Source of the DNA: Oscillospiraceae bacterium
Lineage (GTDB): Bacteria; Bacillota; Clostridia; Oscillospirales; Acutalibacteraceae
Assembly (NCBI GenBank): GCA_902797915.1
Contig: CADBUK010000020.1
Location: forward strand, 1-16,404
DNA length: 16,404 bases
Direction of reading: 5' to 3'
Part shown: piece after piece, positions 15,395 through 16,404 of the stretch
Position numbering within the stretch: position 1 is the first letter of the stretch
Layout of the letters: every line of letters begins with the position of its first letter
The notes under the pieces: model-generated
Told to the model about the DNA's origin: nothing
Seen by the model: only the letters and a program-made list of their open reading frames with translations
Database searches by the model: none
Translations under genes and position numbers: made by a program

Positions 15395-15424
15395 AAGGCT
15401 TTGCTTTCAAGCAGAGCCTTATTT
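15395..15424 (+). terminator. Terminator-like hairpin after csoR
   Basis: AAGGCTTTGCT (15395-15405) pairs with AGCAGAGCCTT (15410-15420) with a single G-U pair and a TTCA loop, seven bases after the csoR stop. The T tract is poor (ATTT), so termination may be partial. Confidence 0.6.
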
Positions 15425-15425
15425 C

Positions 15426-15515
15426 ATATTCCGCTTGCGGAATATTTCACAATTTGCACAGCAAATTATTTCACGTTGCGCAGCAACATTTCATTCTTCG
15501 TATCCCCCACGGGGG
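15426..15515. repeat. Array of four short perfect hairpins
   Basis: Within 90 bases there are four hairpins in a row: ATATTCCGC/GCGGAATAT (15426-15445), AATTTGC/GCAAATT (15451-15467), GTTGC/GCAAC (15475-15487) and CCCCC/GGGGG (15504-15515). The first three have loops of 2-3 bases and a GC pair at the loop. The spacers repeat TTTCAC (15445-15450 and 15469-15474), and ATTTCA also stands before the first and after the third. The arms differ, so it is not a simple sequence repeat; structure is conserved, not sequence. No coding frame is evident. Confidence 0.7.
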
Positions 15516-15578
15516 CTTCCGTAAAAACCAAAAATGCTTTATTATACTAATGTAATAAATTTGAAAAGGAGAAATATT

Positions 15579-15992
15579 ATGGCATGTTTTGTAGTTCCTG
15601 CTGCAGAGGCAATCGTTGTAACCGCAGCGGTAATCGCAATGAAAAAGAAGGAAATGCAGCTCAAGGCTCCGAAGCTTGAGGGCGTTGAAACTCCCGATTT
15701 TTCAGAGGAAAACAAACCCACTTGGTCAAAGAAACTCAGCCTGCTTGCAAAGCTGCTCTGGGGCGGCGTAATTCTGCTTGCGTTTGAGCATTTGTGGCAC
15801 GGGGAGGTTGTTCCGTTCCCGCCGTTCTTAACGGCTATGAGTAACCCTGAGGACAAGGCGGAAATGCTGTCCGAAATGGCAACCGTCGGTACAACCATGG
15901 CTGCAACCGTAACACTCGTTTGGGGCGCAATCTGCACAGCGGCGGATGTTAAGTACAAAAAGCTCAAAGCAGCAGTTTCAAAGGAAAAATAA
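15579..15992 (+). CDS. Small membrane protein with EHLWHGE motif, unknown function
   Basis: ATG 15579 has AAGGAG nine bases upstream; an earlier in-frame ATG at 15534 lacks a ribosome binding site. The 137 residues have an N-terminal helix (~5-20, after MACFVVP), a Lys-rich and acidic cytosolic stretch (~21-52), a second helix (~53-71) that ends in EHLWHGE (70-76), a Pro/Phe loop (VVPFPPF), and a third helix (~100-122). The His and Glu at the membrane surface could bind metal or a quinone-like group, but this is speculation. I have no named family for it, though it looks like a conserved clostridial protein. It is followed by one base and then a second membrane gene. Confidence 0.65.
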   Translation: MACFVVPAAEAIVVTAAVIAMKKKEMQLKAPKLEGVETPDFSEENKPTWSKKLSLLAKLLWGGVILLAFEHLWHGEVVPFPPFLTAMSNPEDKAEMLSEMATVGTTMAATVTLVWGAICTAADVKYKKLKAAVSKEK

Positions 15993-15993
15993 A

Positions 15994-16296
15994 ATGACTT
16001 TACTTCTTACCGTTTTTGCCGCAATTGTTTGCACAATAGTCTGGTACACTCACGCTCAGGACGATAAGCTCAGCGTCAGAACGCTTTGCTTTCTTTTCTG
16101 GGGCGCCTCACTTATGTGGCTTGTTGACGCCGTGTTTGAATATGCAGAGCTCGGCGCGGAGTATTTTACTCCCGCATTAGAGGATATGATTAACGATGCG
16201 TTCCTCGGACTTTCCGTTATCGCGCTCGGTCTTGTTATCTGGCTTGTTGTTCTTATGTTCAAGGACCCCATGGGCGTTTTCAAAAAGCAAAAATAA
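15994..16296 (+). CDS. Small membrane protein paired with the preceding gene, unknown function
   Basis: ATG 15994 follows the previous stop by one base, with AAGGA about nine bases upstream inside the preceding gene. The 100 residues have three hydrophobic segments (~3-18, 31-47, 69-88) and a basic cytosolic C-terminus (FKKQK). LMWLVDAVFEYAELGAEYFTP is an amphipathic acidic stretch between helices 2 and 3. The tight spacing says it works with the EHLWHGE protein, perhaps as a two-part membrane complex. No recognised family. Confidence 0.65.
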   Translation: MTLLLTVFAAIVCTIVWYTHAQDDKLSVRTLCFLFWGASLMWLVDAVFEYAELGAEYFTPALEDMINDAFLGLSVIALGLVIWLVVLMFKDPMGVFKKQK

Positions 16297-16299
16297 CTA

Positions 16300-16328
16300 T
16301 TGACTATTGAATAAAAATGTAGTAAATT
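16300..16328 (+). promoter_or_regulatory. Possible promoter of tRNA-Ser
   Basis: TTGACT (16300-16305) and TAAATT (16323-16328) have 17-base spacing. The -35 is strong and the -10 matches 4 of 6. Transcription would start about 27 bases before the tRNA. Confidence 0.45.
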
Positions 16329-16357
16329 ATATGGGCAGTTGAAAAACTGCTCATATA
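16328..16357. other. Stable GAAA-loop hairpin before tRNA-Ser
   Basis: A 13-bp stem (16328-16340 with 16345-16357, one G-U pair) has loop GAAA. No clear T run follows. It may end the upstream two-gene operon, but it also overlaps the likely tRNA promoter. Confidence 0.55.
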
Positions 16358-16361
16358 TTAT

Positions 16362-16404
16362 GCAGATGTGTCCGAGCTGGCCGAAGGAGCACGATTGGAA
16401 ATCG
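16362..16404 (+). tRNA. tRNA-Ser, anticodon GGA (3' part cut by window end)
   Basis: The acceptor strand GCAGATG is followed by TG, TCCGAGCTGGCCGAAGGA (D arm as in serine tRNAs) and the anticodon arm CACGA-TTGGAAA-TCG, with loop TTGGAAA giving anticodon GGA (reads UCC/UCU). The sequence stops inside the anticodon stem, so the long variable arm and the 3' half are not seen. Confidence 0.85.

Noticed and set aside
15543..15548. TATACT as -10 of the 15579 gene
   Set aside because: The hexamer is good but no acceptable -35 lies 16-18 bases upstream.

Overview
This window looks like a piece of the chromosome of a low-to-moderate GC Gram-positive anaerobe of the class Clostridia, most like uncultured gut Oscillospiraceae/Ruminococcaceae. 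The grounds are strong AGGAGG-type ribosome binding sites, sigma-A promoters in AT-rich gaps, lipoproteins with classical lipoboxes, an archaeal/eukaryotic-type prolyl-tRNA synthetase and the protein families present. The taxonomic placement is inference from gene content and style. There is no sign of phage, insertion sequence or CRISPR.

Layout, left to right. (1) 1-3563, plus strand: the 3' part of a large polytopic membrane protein of the DUF4153/DUF4173 type that is open at the left edge, a small three-helix membrane protein, and a lipoprotein whose outer domain resembles the C-terminal domain of the first protein. A folded repeat element lies at 2768-2823. (2) 3580-6184, minus strand: a proS-galE transcription unit with a good promoter (6156-6184). 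It is separated from the lipoprotein by a bidirectional terminator (3580-3611). (3) 6255-12760, plus strand: the complete F1Fo ATP synthase operon (a, c, b, delta-alpha, gamma, beta, epsilon), reading away from proS across an AT-rich gap with a 22-bp tandem repeat. There is no atpI. Its outstanding feature is that delta and alpha are one continuous reading frame of about 672 codons. (4) 12780-14048: a HAD phosphatase fused to a DUF523/TudS-like iron-sulfur domain. (5) 14029-15388: a promoter, then a lipoprotein, a gamma-carbonic-anhydrase-like hexapeptide protein and a CsoR-type metal-sensing repressor with a His-rich N-terminus, packed as an operon. (6) 15393-15515: a terminator followed by a run of small perfect hairpins. 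(7) 15579-16296: two small membrane proteins of unknown function. (8) 16362-end: the 5' half of a tRNA-Ser(GGA), cut by the window edge.

Most of the content is housekeeping: ATP synthesis, tRNA charging and UDP-galactose supply. The observation most worth following is the delta-alpha fusion. Alpha is present in three copies per F1 and delta in one, so the fusion either puts three delta domains on each enzyme or requires processing or separate translation of alpha. Secondary items are the HAD-DUF523 fusion, the hairpin array, the dispersed-repeat-like elements and the paired outer domains in region 1. I see no multi-gene system here that I would call wholly new.
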